From Ruthenibacterium sp. (lineage in GTDB: Bacteria; Bacillota; Clostridia; Oscillospirales; Ruminococcaceae), in the NCBI GenBank assembly GCA_020025255.1, contig JAHHSK010000028.1, positions 1 to 25,447 of the forward strand: DNA of 25,447 nt, written 5' to 3'. The notes under the pieces were generated by a model. That model was not told where the DNA came from and did no database searches. It saw only the letters and a list, made by a program, of their open reading frames with translations. Shown piece after piece: positions 14,093 to 22,531 of the stretch (the first letter of the stretch is position 1; each line of letters starts with the position of its first letter). The translations under genes and the position numbers were made by a program.

Positions 14093-14935
14093 TCACAGCG
14101 CAGAAAAAATGCCGTCGATTTCTGCATTTGTCAGTTCAGTGATGTCAGTTTTCTTTGCGTATTCGGCCAGTGCGGATACCTTGGCATAGGTGGACGCCGC
14201 GCCGAAGGCGTCCAGCTTCGATTTGTCGGCGGCACTCATCAGGCCGTTTGCCGAAGCGGTCGCGGGATTGTAGGTGGTGTTGGTGTCCTGCGCGGGGATG
14301 CCCAGTGCCGTAATATCTGCCTTGGTGACAGTATCAGCAGCCGATACATGGCCTTGCGCATCGACAGTCACTTTGTACAGCCCTGCCGCCTTAGCTGTGT
14401 GTGACGGATGTATATACTTATTTGCTCCCTCTGCCACACCATCCAGCTTTTTCTTATCAGCAGCACTCATCAAACCGTGAGTGGTTTGCGTTGCGTCGTT
14501 CTGCGTGCTGCCCGGCGGGATTGCCCATGTACCATCGCCTTTCAAAAATTTATTTTCACTTCCGGCAGAAGGTGCGGGCACAAGCCCTTGTGTCCCTGCA
14601 GCAGAAGTGCTTGCACCTCCCATAGCACTGTACTGCGTGTCCTGCGCAGGGATGCCCAGTGCCGTAATGTCTGCTTTTGCCGCAGCGACAGCTGCCGAAA
14701 CGTGTCCCTCATTGTCAACTGTCACCTTGTAAAGCCCTGCTGCCTTTGCCGTGTGTTTCGGATGCACATATTTGTTTGCACCCTCGGCAATGCCCGCAAG
14801 CTTTGTTTTTTCAGGCGTGGTGTAATCGTTTGCGGAAAGCCCCTTGCCTTCCACTTTATCGACCTTGCCGTTCAAAAGGGCTTTCACCTTGCCCATGATG
14901 TATTTCATATTTTCAAGTGATATCCATTTTGCCAT
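14093..14935 (-). CDS. Tail fibre protein with tandem repeats
   Basis: The 280-aa protein starts with the MAKWISLENMK anchor. It has two long repeats, about 39-102 and 157-220, each with KLxGxAEGANKYxHPxHTA, then KAAGLYKVTVD, GHVSAA and KADITALGIPAQDT. GLMSAADK(K/S)KLD occurs twice (154-165, 231-242) and is a common tail-fibre motif of Firmicutes phages. The C-terminus TNAEIDGIFSAL matches the TSEEIDAIFKAL end of the 444-aa protein. GGAG precedes ATG 14935, and the gene overlaps the previous one by 23 nt. The repeats suggest a trimeric beta-rich shaft. Confidence 0.88.
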   Translation of the reverse strand: MAKWISLENMKYIMGKVKALLNGKVDKVEGKGLSANDYTTPEKTKLAGIAEGANKYVHPKHTAKAAGLYKVTVDNEGHVSAAVAAAKADITALGIPAQDTQYSAMGGASTSAAGTQGLVPAPSAGSENKFLKGDGTWAIPPGSTQNDATQTTHGLMSAADKKKLDGVAEGANKYIHPSHTAKAAGLYKVTVDAQGHVSAADTVTKADITALGIPAQDTNTTYNPATASANGLMSAADKSKLDAFGAASTYAKVSALAEYAKKTDITELTNAEIDGIFSAL

Positions 14936-16247
14936 GCGTCATACTCCTTTTCTTCGTTTCCAACGCCTTGAAAATCGCATCGATTTCTTCGCTCGTCGCC
15001 TCTTCAAAGTTCCCGTCCGACATCGGATCCGACGGCGATATTTCCCCGATGTCCGGCTTTTCTGCAATACGTCGTGTAAGCAGTTCGATATCCGCTTCTG
15101 GGCGCTGTGTCACCGTTGCAGAAATGCCGTTTGCTGCTGTGCGCAGCTGCCCGCTCAGTACGATTTCGGCAGCCTTTTCCTGCTGTGCTGTCTCGGCGCT
15201 GCACATGCATTCTCCGCAGTCAAACTCCTCTTTCATCCCCGGGCACAGTGCAGTCTGCACCCATTCATTGCCCCTTTGCTGCCATGCCGATGCCCGAAAG
15301 GTACAGGAAAACACCTTAACGCTGCTCGCTGCGGCATAGTAGCTTGGCGGCCTTCCTGCCAGTCTCTCGGCATCGTCTACAATGCCATTCATGTTTTGGT
15401 CATATATTTCGCGGCGCATATTCCCACGCCCTGCCGAAGCCTCTTGTTCTTTTCCGGATGCGCTTTGTGCCCGTGTGTCTTTTTCCATCCGGCGCATAAA
15501 AATTTCAAGATCTTCTTCGGGGCGCTGCGTTACACTCGCCTCAATACCGTTTGCCGCCGTGCGCAGCTTCCCACGCAGCACGATTTCGGCCGCTTGCATT
15601 TGGGGCACTGACGTAATAAACGTGCCGGGCGGCTCGCAGTCGAACTCTGCCTGCATTTCCGGGCACGGTGCAGTCTGCACCCATTCACTGCCCTTTTGCT
15701 GCCATGCCGATGCCCGGAAGGTACAGGAAAACACCTTAACGCTGCTCGCTGCGGCATAGTATTCGGGCAGGCAGCCGCCCAGCCTTTCCGCATCATCTAC
15801 AACGCCGCTCAGATTGCTGTCATACACGCCGGTTTCCATATCGCCCGTCCCGGGCGGCAGCTGTGACAATGCGTTCCACCGGCTGCGCTCATCTGGCGTG
15901 ATATGCCGTACATAGTCCTTTTCATGCTGTTCCTGTGCCGTCTTCATCGCGGCTTCTCTTGCGTCGATTTCCGCTTTGGTGTATTTGTCATTCCAGCTTT
16001 CACGCTCGGCGGCTGTGATATGCCGTACATTGTCTTTGCTGTGTGCCGTATATTCTTCGTGGTTCTGTTTCATTTCGCCGTCAAAAACTTCCAGCGCGTC
16101 GCACAGAGCATTGTGCTGCTCTTTTACTTCGCGGTCTGTTCTTGCGTCAAACTGCTTTTTCAACCATGCCGCTTTGCCCTGTACCCTGTCCGGCAGTCCT
16201 GCAATACTTGTTTCGTAGGCGGTAATTTTAAATTTTCTAAAACTCAC
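14913..16247 (-). CDS. Modular tail protein with internal 140-residue duplication
   Basis: The 444-aa protein has an N-terminal helical region with two VRHIT..ER..WN motifs (74-86 and 113-125), then two copies of a module starting YDxNxxGxVDDAERL. These occupy 141-253 and 281-393, exactly 140 residues apart. Each has VKVFSCTFRASAWQQ followed by EWVQTAxCP. The C-terminal TSEEIDAIFKAL occurs in other tail proteins of this type. The ribosome-binding site is weak: the start overlaps the end of the 633-aa gene by 4 nt (ATGA), implying coupling. Probably connects the tail hub to the fibres and displays the duplicated domains. Exact role unknown. Confidence 0.85.
   Translation of the reverse strand: MSFRKFKITAYETSIAGLPDRVQGKAAWLKKQFDARTDREVKEQHNALCDALEVFDGEMKQNHEEYTAHSKDNVRHITAAERESWNDKYTKAEIDAREAAMKTAQEQHEKDYVRHITPDERSRWNALSQLPPGTGDMETGVYDSNLSGVVDDAERLGGCLPEYYAAASSVKVFSCTFRASAWQQKGSEWVQTAPCPEMQAEFDCEPPGTFITSVPQMQAAEIVLRGKLRTAANGIEASVTQRPEEDLEIFMRRMEKDTRAQSASGKEQEASAGRGNMRREIYDQNMNGIVDDAERLAGRPPSYYAAASSVKVFSCTFRASAWQQRGNEWVQTALCPGMKEEFDCGECMCSAETAQQEKAAEIVLSGQLRTAANGISATVTQRPEADIELLTRRIAEKPDIGEISPSDPMSDGNFEEATSEEIDAIFKALETKKRSMTHGKMDIT
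15241..15760. repeat. Near-identical 100-bp direct repeats 420 bp apart
   Basis: Bases 15241-15340 and 15661-15760 match at 96 of 100 positions by direct reading. They encode the same part of the duplicated module in the 444-aa tail protein (AAASSVKVFSCTF to CP). The high DNA identity indicates a recent duplication or ongoing gene conversion. Confidence 0.9.
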
Positions 16248-18145
16248 TTTTTTACATACCCCCCTACTCGGTAATTGATCGTTACTGCAAAAAGGCCAAA
16301 CGGTTCATTCATCCGCTTGTTTTCGATTTTCAGCTGAAACACCTGGATTTTCTTTGCTTTTTTTCGCAGCGGCACAACCTGCGGGCCGTCCCATGAACTA
16401 AACGTAAAGCGGTCAAAATCAATATCATTCCAGTCGAAAATATCAATGTTATAGCTGCGGCCGAACTTTTCCCAATCCTTGTTTGTAATGAAATAAATTT
16501 CCCCGCCGCTGCGTGGATACGGTTTTCCTGTTATCCATACATGTGTTACGGTTTTCAGATTGCTCCATGTTCCAAGGTTCATCAGCGGTGTGCACCAGTG
16601 CGCCTCGATCGGTTTGCCGTCATCGTTGTAATCATCCTGTTGTGTGCCTTTGCAAAACGCACACAATCTTCCGTCTGCTGTACCAAACCACAGTTTACTG
16701 TCCTGCACCCATACGCTTACAGCATGGATCCCGGGCCAGTAATACGCCTCATACTGAAATGTCGCATAAGGGCTTTTTGAAGCATAGCTTTTCTGCGCCC
16801 CATCCAACAGATATACCGCACTGTCTGTACAAAGAATGTAAAAGCGTCCCCAAACGCAGGCACAGGCCGTTCGCAGCGCCGTTTCCCGGCAAAGCTGCGC
16901 ATTGATAAACCAACTTCTCTCCTGAGCATATCGTTCGCCGGTGATGTCGCTCGGCGTCAATGCGTATATGCCCTGCTCTGTCAAAAACAGCGGTTCGGAA
17001 TTCAACGATGCAAAACAGCGCGGCGCAATCGCCCCCTGTCCCTGGATCACGTTCGTAATGCGGAATTCTGCATCCCCGTCTTCGTTGCTTACACCCTTTC
17101 GCACAAATGCATTGCGGCCGTTTTCCTCGTTGTTTTTATGCGTTACAAGTGTATCCGCTAGAATGCTGTATCCCACGATTGCACTTTGTGCAGAGCCGAT
17201 CGTTCCATATGACAGATCTCCGATAAATGCAGGATCGTTCCACGCGCTCCAATGATCCACATTCACTTCATCCGGATTGCCCGCCACGAAGATACGATCC
17301 AGTGCACCGCCGATGCCGTAGAGAATGCATATGCTGCATTTGTTGATTTGTTCTGCTTTGCTTGCAACTTCGTATGTGATTTGGATGTTGTCCTCCCCGT
17401 CCACGGGGCTTTTCCCGGGCGGGGTCTTAAATTTCACTTTCCCGATTTTGCGGTCAACGCTGAAATCGCTGCCCTCTGTCAAATCCGTCCATATTCCGTC
17501 GCTTTGCAGCTTCTTTGCCGTTACTTTCGATGCTGTCAGCTCATTGAAGCTTAAATAATATTCCGTTTCTGCTGCCGTTGCTTCAAGCCCTGCATAACTG
17601 TCCGTGCGAAATCCCGTCAGCAGATTCACCGGCAGATAGCTTGTCGCACCGTTTTTTCCGTTCGGGCTTTTTGCAATCGTAATTTTCGGTATCGTCGCTA
17701 TTTCGCTTACAGGCCGCAGCGTTTCTCCGTCAAAACAGCGATATGTTTTGCCGTCCAAAATCCACAGCTTGCCGCTCAGCTGCACCCCAACGCTTGGCGC
17801 GTCGTTCATGTCGCTGCCGATCACCTGGGCGTTCCAAGTGTTTTCAGGCGTTTGCGACACCTTGTACATCGTTGTCCCCGCGTGGATCAGCTGGTGCGTT
17901 TTGCCGTCTTTCACCAAGGCATACGCACCGTGCACCTGCCCTTGCAGCTGCATCTGCGTTTTCCAGCCCGGTCGCTTTACCGGAAAGCCGTCTTCGCTCG
18001 GCATCATGTTCGGTGCATCCGGGCTTCGAGCCGGATCGACATTAACAATGCTGCTGGACAGATCCACACCCTTGAAACGATCCAATGTAATCATGTGGAT
18101 CGGCACCTGCGGTATATTGTCCGATTCAAGAATCCGTTTCGCCAT
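16244..18145 (-). CDS. Beta-propeller-like tail hub/nozzle protein
   Basis: The 633-aa protein follows the connector gene and overlaps it by 20 nt. ATG 18145 is chosen for its GGAGG site; an ATG two codons earlier lies too close. The body is strand-rich, with recurring blade-like units: KLWILDGKTYRCFDG (126-140), PLFLTEQGIYALT (385-397), RFYILCTDSAVYLLDG (434-449) and SKLWFGTADGRLCAF (483-497). This pattern and the gene position resemble tail-accessory proteins of short-tailed phages such as P22 gp10, placed at the portal exit. That assignment is inferred. A virion structural role is likely. Confidence 0.75.
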   Translation of the reverse strand: MAKRILESDNIPQVPIHMITLDRFKGVDLSSSIVNVDPARSPDAPNMMPSEDGFPVKRPGWKTQMQLQGQVHGAYALVKDGKTHQLIHAGTTMYKVSQTPENTWNAQVIGSDMNDAPSVGVQLSGKLWILDGKTYRCFDGETLRPVSEIATIPKITIAKSPNGKNGATSYLPVNLLTGFRTDSYAGLEATAAETEYYLSFNELTASKVTAKKLQSDGIWTDLTEGSDFSVDRKIGKVKFKTPPGKSPVDGEDNIQITYEVASKAEQINKCSICILYGIGGALDRIFVAGNPDEVNVDHWSAWNDPAFIGDLSYGTIGSAQSAIVGYSILADTLVTHKNNEENGRNAFVRKGVSNEDGDAEFRITNVIQGQGAIAPRCFASLNSEPLFLTEQGIYALTPSDITGERYAQERSWFINAQLCRETALRTACACVWGRFYILCTDSAVYLLDGAQKSYASKSPYATFQYEAYYWPGIHAVSVWVQDSKLWFGTADGRLCAFCKGTQQDDYNDDGKPIEAHWCTPLMNLGTWSNLKTVTHVWITGKPYPRSGGEIYFITNKDWEKFGRSYNIDIFDWNDIDFDRFTFSSWDGPQVVPLRKKAKKIQVFQLKIENKRMNEPFGLFAVTINYRVGGYVKK

Positions 18146-18518
18146 ACACATCCTCCACGACCGTCATTGTGCAGCGCGTCGCTTCTTCCAGTGCCGAAAT
18201 ATACAGATCTCTGAACTTTTTCACGCGATAATTGTCCTCATCATCGCGGTAAATATCGCTTGCAAGGCCATATGGCAGAGCAATCCGTACAAGTTCAGCC
18301 TGATATGGGATCTCTATATCCATGGTTTCGGCCGTTACTTTCGGCACTTCGGTGAGCTGCGAAAGTCCTTTGCTTTTCCGCAGTGTATTTTCCACTTCAA
18401 AGCATTCTGCCAGCAAAACATTCAGCCACAGTGGGGCAAACACCGCAATATCTTCCGATTCTTCCGACGTTTGACTTATATAGCTTAATGCTGTTTCAAA
18501 GATTTCATTCCCGGTCAA
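18126..18518 (-). CDS. Head-tail connector-like protein
   Basis: The 130-aa, mainly helical and acidic protein comes directly after the major capsid gene, where phages encode the adaptor that sits under the portal. Helical segments are NEIFETALSYIS (4-15) and VFAPLWLNVLLAECFEVEN (26-44), and a C-terminal FRDLYISALEEATR helix follows. The start is TTG at 18518-18516, supported by GGAGG 8 nt upstream. Assignment rests on size, helicity and position, as in P22 gp4/HK97 gp6-type adaptors, not on a recognised motif. Confidence 0.7.
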   Translation of the reverse strand: MTGNEIFETALSYISQTSEESEDIAVFAPLWLNVLLAECFEVENTLRKSKGLSQLTEVPKVTAETMDIEIPYQAELVRIALPYGLASDIYRDDEDNYRVKKFRDLYISALEEATRCTMTVVEDVYGETDS

Positions 18519-18544
18519 TCGTGCCGCCTCCTGTTTTTCCTTAT

Positions 18545-18581
18545 GAAAGAAAAGCCCCGCTTTGCGCAGTGCTTTTCTTTC
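18545..18581 (-). promoter_or_regulatory. Hairpin between capsid and connector genes
   Basis: GAAAGAAAAGC (18545-18555) pairs with GCTTTTCTTTC (18571-18581), an 11-bp stem with a 15-nt loop. No T-tract follows on the - strand. It may act as a processing site or partial terminator that keeps capsid mRNA in excess. Confidence 0.5.
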
Positions 18582-18616
18582 TCCTCTCTCTTCTATTCCT
18601 TGCCCGATAAATCCTT

Positions 18617-19660
18617 TTACCCTGTGATTTTAACGCTTGTGACTGGCGATGCAAAAGCGTTCTCTTTCACATTGTACGCGTTAACGATCATGCCCTTTGT
18701 TACACTTGGTGCTGTCCCCTGCACAGCCGATGCGCTGTATCGCGGATCACTGCCGTCGGTAGTGTAGTATGCGGTGCATCCGGAAGCCGGTGTAATGACA
18801 CCTGTGCTTGCGGTAATGGTCGGTGCTTCACATACCGTTGCCGTTTTTGCCACTGCCGTATAAATTCCCTTCGCGGTCGGCTCAAGCACAAATGCATCAT
18901 AGATAAAACGGCCTTCCATAAGGTTGCCGGAAATGCCCGGCGGATCTTTATGCAGTTTTGTCTCCGAAAGCTTCATCGGAGCACAGCAACTGTCTTTGTG
19001 CACAATGATAAAGAGCACGTTTTCCGGCATACGGCTTTTTGGAGCTTTCACTACCGGCATGTTGTCATATTCGCCAACCTGCCCTTTCAGCACTGCCCTT
19101 TTCCCCAGTTCATTGTTTCCAACATACAATGGGCTGTGCTTCAAAAGCTTGTACACTGTGGGGGTAACAAATAAAGTTCGGTTTGTATCCGGCACTTCCG
19201 CTTCATCCAAAACCGCTGTACCATCACTAATCATATCCGCAATGGTATCTTTTGTGGGCGCTGATACCGATACGATCGTACCCGCTTTGTTTGCAAGCGT
19301 TGTCAAAATGTATTTGTCACTTTCCGGTACACATCGCTGTTCCAATTCCAGCTTCAGCATGCGCCCCGCGCTTTTCAGCATCCCTTGTTCGGTGTTGTTT
19401 CCCTTGTCAACCGTCAGGGCAAACGAACGGTCACGCGTGATTGTCAGTTCCTGTACGGTATCCTGAATTTCCTGCGGATCGCCATACCGGTTTGTACCGG
19501 AACGTTTATAATCGTTCAGCGGTACGGTCTGCGGGATCGTCAGCATAAGGGTCTTTACGCCCGTAAACTCATAGTTCTGATTCAGTCGGCCTTCCACGAT
19601 GCTTTTTGCCGTAAAAAACTTCGGCAGCTTGTCTGCAAATTTCGAATGTAAATTGATCAT
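18617..19660 (-). CDS. Major capsid protein with C-terminal Ig-like domain
   Basis: The 347-aa protein follows the scaffold gene. Residues 1-265 have features of HK97-fold coat proteins: KSIVEGRLNQNYEFTGVKT at 19-37, a long helix-rich EQGMLKSAGRMLKLELEQR (91-109), and VTPTVYKLLKHSP. Residues about 274-347 form a separate domain with the YYTTDGSDP block (298-306) of chitobiase/hexosaminidase C-terminal Ig-like domains. That would stand out on the shell surface. ATG 19660 is chosen for AAAGGA; an in-frame TTG upstream overlaps the scaffold stop. Capsid assignment follows from gene order, and the Ig-like domain from the motif. Confidence 0.87.
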   Translation of the reverse strand: MINLHSKFADKLPKFFTAKSIVEGRLNQNYEFTGVKTLMLTIPQTVPLNDYKRSGTNRYGDPQEIQDTVQELTITRDRSFALTVDKGNNTEQGMLKSAGRMLKLELEQRCVPESDKYILTTLANKAGTIVSVSAPTKDTIADMISDGTAVLDEAEVPDTNRTLFVTPTVYKLLKHSPLYVGNNELGKRAVLKGQVGEYDNMPVVKAPKSRMPENVLFIIVHKDSCCAPMKLSETKLHKDPPGISGNLMEGRFIYDAFVLEPTAKGIYTAVAKTATVCEAPTITASTGVITPASGCTAYYTTDGSDPRYSASAVQGTAPSVTKGMIVNAYNVKENAFASPVTSVKITG

Positions 19661-19674
19661 TTTTTGTTCCTTTC

Positions 19675-20496
19675 TCAATCTTCACCAAACAGCGCATCCA
19701 AGAACGGATCTCCTTTTTCCGTTCCTGCTCCTGCCGCGCTGCCCGGTGTTGTTTTTCTGTTTTTGTCTGCGGCTGTAAACGCCGCGATCTGCGTTTTCAA
19801 CTGCGTAATTTCCCATGCGCGCATAGCCGCAAGAGGACTTTCACCGTTTTGTATGCGCGCAGCTGCTTGCTGGGGAATCTCCTGTGTATCCGGATATTCC
19901 CTAAGCATCGCGATCCACGGCGCAAGTTCTTCGCGTTCCCTATCCTGCTGTTCCTGCGCACTTTTCATATCTGCCAAAGCGCGGCGCTCTTTTTCCAACA
20001 TTTGGCGCTCTGTCACGATTTTTTTTGCCGTTTCCTCCGGCACACCCTGCGCCTGCAAGGATTCCACTTCTCTTTGCTCAAATCCCCGCTCTGCATATTC
20101 CAGATACTGTTCAACGGGCATCCCTGCCGCCCTTGCATAGCGCTCCACCAAGCGCATTGCCGGTTCTGCCTTTTGCATCTCATCCAGACGGCTGCGCACA
20201 TTGTCGTAATCCATGCCCTTCTGTGCTGCTGTAATCAGCTCCGGCACAGTCAGCTCCTGTTCTTTGCCGTAGAATTTCACCTTGTACGTTGTTTCCTGCG
20301 GCGGTGTATGCTTTGCTTCTTCCTCGGCTGCCTGTTCAGCCTCCTGCGGCTCATCTGCGGCAGGCGCATCAGGCTCTTTTTCTGTCGAAAGTTGTGTCGC
20401 CTCCTCGTTTTCTTCGGTTTCCTCTGTAAACATGTCGGCAAAATCAATGCTTTCATCCTCTCCGGTCAGTTCGGATGTCAGGCTCAATTCTTCCAT
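19675..20496 (-). CDS. Capsid scaffolding protein
   Basis: The 273-aa protein lies between portal and capsid genes. It has a highly acidic low-complexity N-terminus (1-70), then YKVKFYGKEQELTVPELITA (72-91) and a long charged coiled-coil region (about 95-215). A basic patch KNRKTT leads to a short C-terminal tail ending DPFLDALFGED. This is the usual shape of scaffolding proteins, which guide shell assembly and then leave or are degraded. AAGGAG precedes ATG 20496. No protease motif is seen. Confidence 0.85.
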   Translation of the reverse strand: MEELSLTSELTGEDESIDFADMFTEETEENEEATQLSTEKEPDAPAADEPQEAEQAAEEEAKHTPPQETTYKVKFYGKEQELTVPELITAAQKGMDYDNVRSRLDEMQKAEPAMRLVERYARAAGMPVEQYLEYAERGFEQREVESLQAQGVPEETAKKIVTERQMLEKERRALADMKSAQEQQDREREELAPWIAMLREYPDTQEIPQQAAARIQNGESPLAAMRAWEITQLKTQIAAFTAADKNRKTTPGSAAGAGTEKGDPFLDALFGED

Positions 20497-20554
20497 TTTT
20501 TCTCCTTTCGGGCTTTGTCGGCCCTATATATCGGCTTAGTCGGCCGTTATATTT

Positions 20555-20713
20555 TTATTCGTTTTCTGTCTGCACCACTGTTTCGGTGCCTATTGTCTCG
20601 CTGTAATGGACGCATTTTTTGTTCGGACAGATATATTTGATTTCCACTCTGCCGCACTCTTCCGTCACATATCCAACGCGGCCATCCGCTCCGCATTCCG
20701 GGCACTGCATCAT
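20555..20713 (-). CDS. 52-aa zinc-ribbon protein
   Basis: Reading the - strand from ATG 20713 gives a 52-aa protein beginning MMQCPECGADGRVGY. It has Cys at 4, 7, 20, 29 and 34 (CPEC, then CPNKKC), consistent with a single zinc ribbon. GGGAGGG precedes the start, and the ATG overlaps the portal stop in an ATGA arrangement, so it is certainly translatable. It ends at TAA 20557-20555, 58 bp before the scaffold gene. Function is unknown; a head-assembly or nucleic-acid-binding role is possible. Confidence 0.8.
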   Translation of the reverse strand: MMQCPECGADGRVGYVTEECGRVEIKYICPNKKCVHYSETIGTETVVQTENE

Positions 20714-22317
20714 TCTTGTATCCCTCCCGTCAGCTCCATTTGCGCCGCCAAAGCTTCCTCCCTTTCCCGCTTTGTCCGGATCGCATCCAATATATCCTTT
20801 CTTCCCGGAATATACCCTCGCGGCATGTTCTCAATGTAGGTTTCCGCATCGTCCAATACTCCACGGCTGAAAAGATTGTCGAGGGTCTGAACCTGCATCA
20901 GCTCCGACCAATAAGTCGCGGCGCCGATGTCAACTTCCAGCGAAAAATTTGCCGCTGCCAGCTGCGCGAAATCAAACGGGATCAAAACTGCTCTGTCTTC
21001 TCCCGTTTCTTCATCCGGCTGCATGATTTTTACCGCACGCACACCGTAATTTCTTGCCATAATGTCAATCCAGATGCGCACGGAATCTTCCACAAAACAG
21101 TAAAAATCCTGTCTTTGCAATTCAAGAGGCATGCTTGTTGCTTTTTGCACCGCCACAATAGCGGAAGTGTTATCCGGCCTTACATTTCCCAGTGATGCAT
21201 CCGATGCGCCCATGGTGTCGCGCGTATACTCAATGATCTTGTCGATCATAATAAGCACCTGATTTGACATATCCGGTGCGCGAAATCCGCTTGCAACCGC
21301 AGCATTCGGGTCTCCGCGCACGCCGATCGCCGCGCCCACACGGTTATCCCAGGGCTTTCCGGCCAGCATCGTTTCGTTATAAATGATTTTCGGAAACGCC
21401 ATTTTCTTTGTGTGTTCCATTGCCATAGCAAAAAGTTTGTTTACGAAGATCTGGTTCGGGATCATACCCGTTACAGCTGCCTGCCCGTGGTATTGATTTT
21501 TCACTTTTTCCCAGGCTAAAAAAGCGATCGGATACCGCCTGCACCCTGTATCCGTATCCGGCCGAACCACTGCATTCTTGGTCATTTCACAAAAATGCAC
21601 GGTTTTGATTCCTTCCTGATTTTTTTCCAGCCAATATCGACGGATCACTGTCACTTTTCCAGCATCTGCCGCGTCTCTGTGTTGGTGTGCTTCTTCATCC
21701 GTTTTGATTTCTTCCGGATCCTGCTTGTTTTCTTGTGCAGTTTCCTTTACTTCTTCGAGCAGACGTCGGTAGTCTATCAAAATATAGGGCTGTTTTTTGA
21801 TTTCTGCACATTGCGGATTGCCGAAATGGATGTTGGTGTTTTCGATGATTTCCGCCTGTATGCTGCCCGGTGTCATTTTTATATGATCCATTTCCGGCAC
21901 GCTGCCTTCCATGTCTATATCCGGATCAAAAAAGTAATGCATGCATCCGTCACCATCTACTGCCGCATTGCGGATCGCCTCACGGCTTTTCTTGCGGAAC
22001 TCGCTCTGCTCAATGATTCGGTCGATTTCCATGCCGATCATATCCATGACCGGCTTATCTTCATCCGAATCATCAAATCGTGTCAGCTTAACCCCGATAT
22101 CATCCGATACGATCGAACTGATGAAGAATTTCACCACGCGGGAAAGAATGTTGATGACAGGATGATCCAGGTTCGGCGCATTCACACCGCGCCACTGGTT
22201 GCCGATGTAGAAATCCTCGTTTTTTTCCACCGTCTCAAACAGTCCGATCGTTTCCTTGAATCTCTGCGCCTTTTCGTATTCGGCCCATACGCTCAGCGGC
22301 GTGATCTCACGTTTCAT
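20710..22317 (-). CDS. Phage portal protein
   Basis: The 535-aa protein forms the ring through which DNA enters and leaves the head. Its start region has DFYIGNQWRGVNAPN (about 35-49), followed by NILSRVVKFFISSIVSDDIG, the clip/stem-type region. The size matches large portals of short-tailed phages. It lies two genes after the large terminase. ATG 22317 is preferred because GGGAG lies 9 nt upstream; ATG 22341 would add eight residues but lacks a site. The first codons overlap the end of the 71-aa gene. Confidence 0.85.
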   Translation of the reverse strand: MKREITPLSVWAEYEKAQRFKETIGLFETVEKNEDFYIGNQWRGVNAPNLDHPVINILSRVVKFFISSIVSDDIGVKLTRFDDSDEDKPVMDMIGMEIDRIIEQSEFRKKSREAIRNAAVDGDGCMHYFFDPDIDMEGSVPEMDHIKMTPGSIQAEIIENTNIHFGNPQCAEIKKQPYILIDYRRLLEEVKETAQENKQDPEEIKTDEEAHQHRDAADAGKVTVIRRYWLEKNQEGIKTVHFCEMTKNAVVRPDTDTGCRRYPIAFLAWEKVKNQYHGQAAVTGMIPNQIFVNKLFAMAMEHTKKMAFPKIIYNETMLAGKPWDNRVGAAIGVRGDPNAAVASGFRAPDMSNQVLIMIDKIIEYTRDTMGASDASLGNVRPDNTSAIVAVQKATSMPLELQRQDFYCFVEDSVRIWIDIMARNYGVRAVKIMQPDEETGEDRAVLIPFDFAQLAAANFSLEVDIGAATYWSELMQVQTLDNLFSRGVLDDAETYIENMPRGYIPGRKDILDAIRTKREREEALAAQMELTGGIQE

Positions 22318-22522
22318 TTGCGTCATCTCCCGTTTGTTCATCGCCGGTATACCGCATCATATTTTCAAACTGCCGTGTCAGTTCTGCTTGGCTTGCTGTC
22401 ATCGGATTTACGGACTGCGTTTCATTCCGCCGGGTCAGCTCTTGATGCAGTCTTTCCATTTCCCGTGTCAGGATATCAATGAGCCTGCAATAAGCCTCTC
22501 TTTCTTTCTTGCCAAAAAACAT
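22307..22522 (-). CDS. Small coiled-coil phage protein between terminase and portal
   Basis: The 71-aa charged protein begins MFFGKKEREAYCRLIDILTR and is predicted to be a single long helix up to about residue 35 with heptad-like leucines, then a polar tail. GGAGG lies 6 nt before ATG 22522. It overlaps the portal start. Its position suggests a packaging or portal accessory factor. I recognise no family. Confidence 0.75.
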   Translation of the reverse strand: MFFGKKEREAYCRLIDILTREMERLHQELTRRNETQSVNPMTASQAELTRQFENMMRYTGDEQTGDDANET

Positions 22523-22531
22523 AAAAGCCTC

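Noticed and set aside
13218..16247. Diversity-generating retroelement acting on the tail genes
   Set aside because: No reverse transcriptase gene or template repeat pair with adenine-specific differences is seen; the repeat mismatches are ordinary transitions.
18617..19660. Programmed frameshift joining the Ig-like domain to the capsid
   Set aside because: The domain is directly in frame, so no slippery site is needed.
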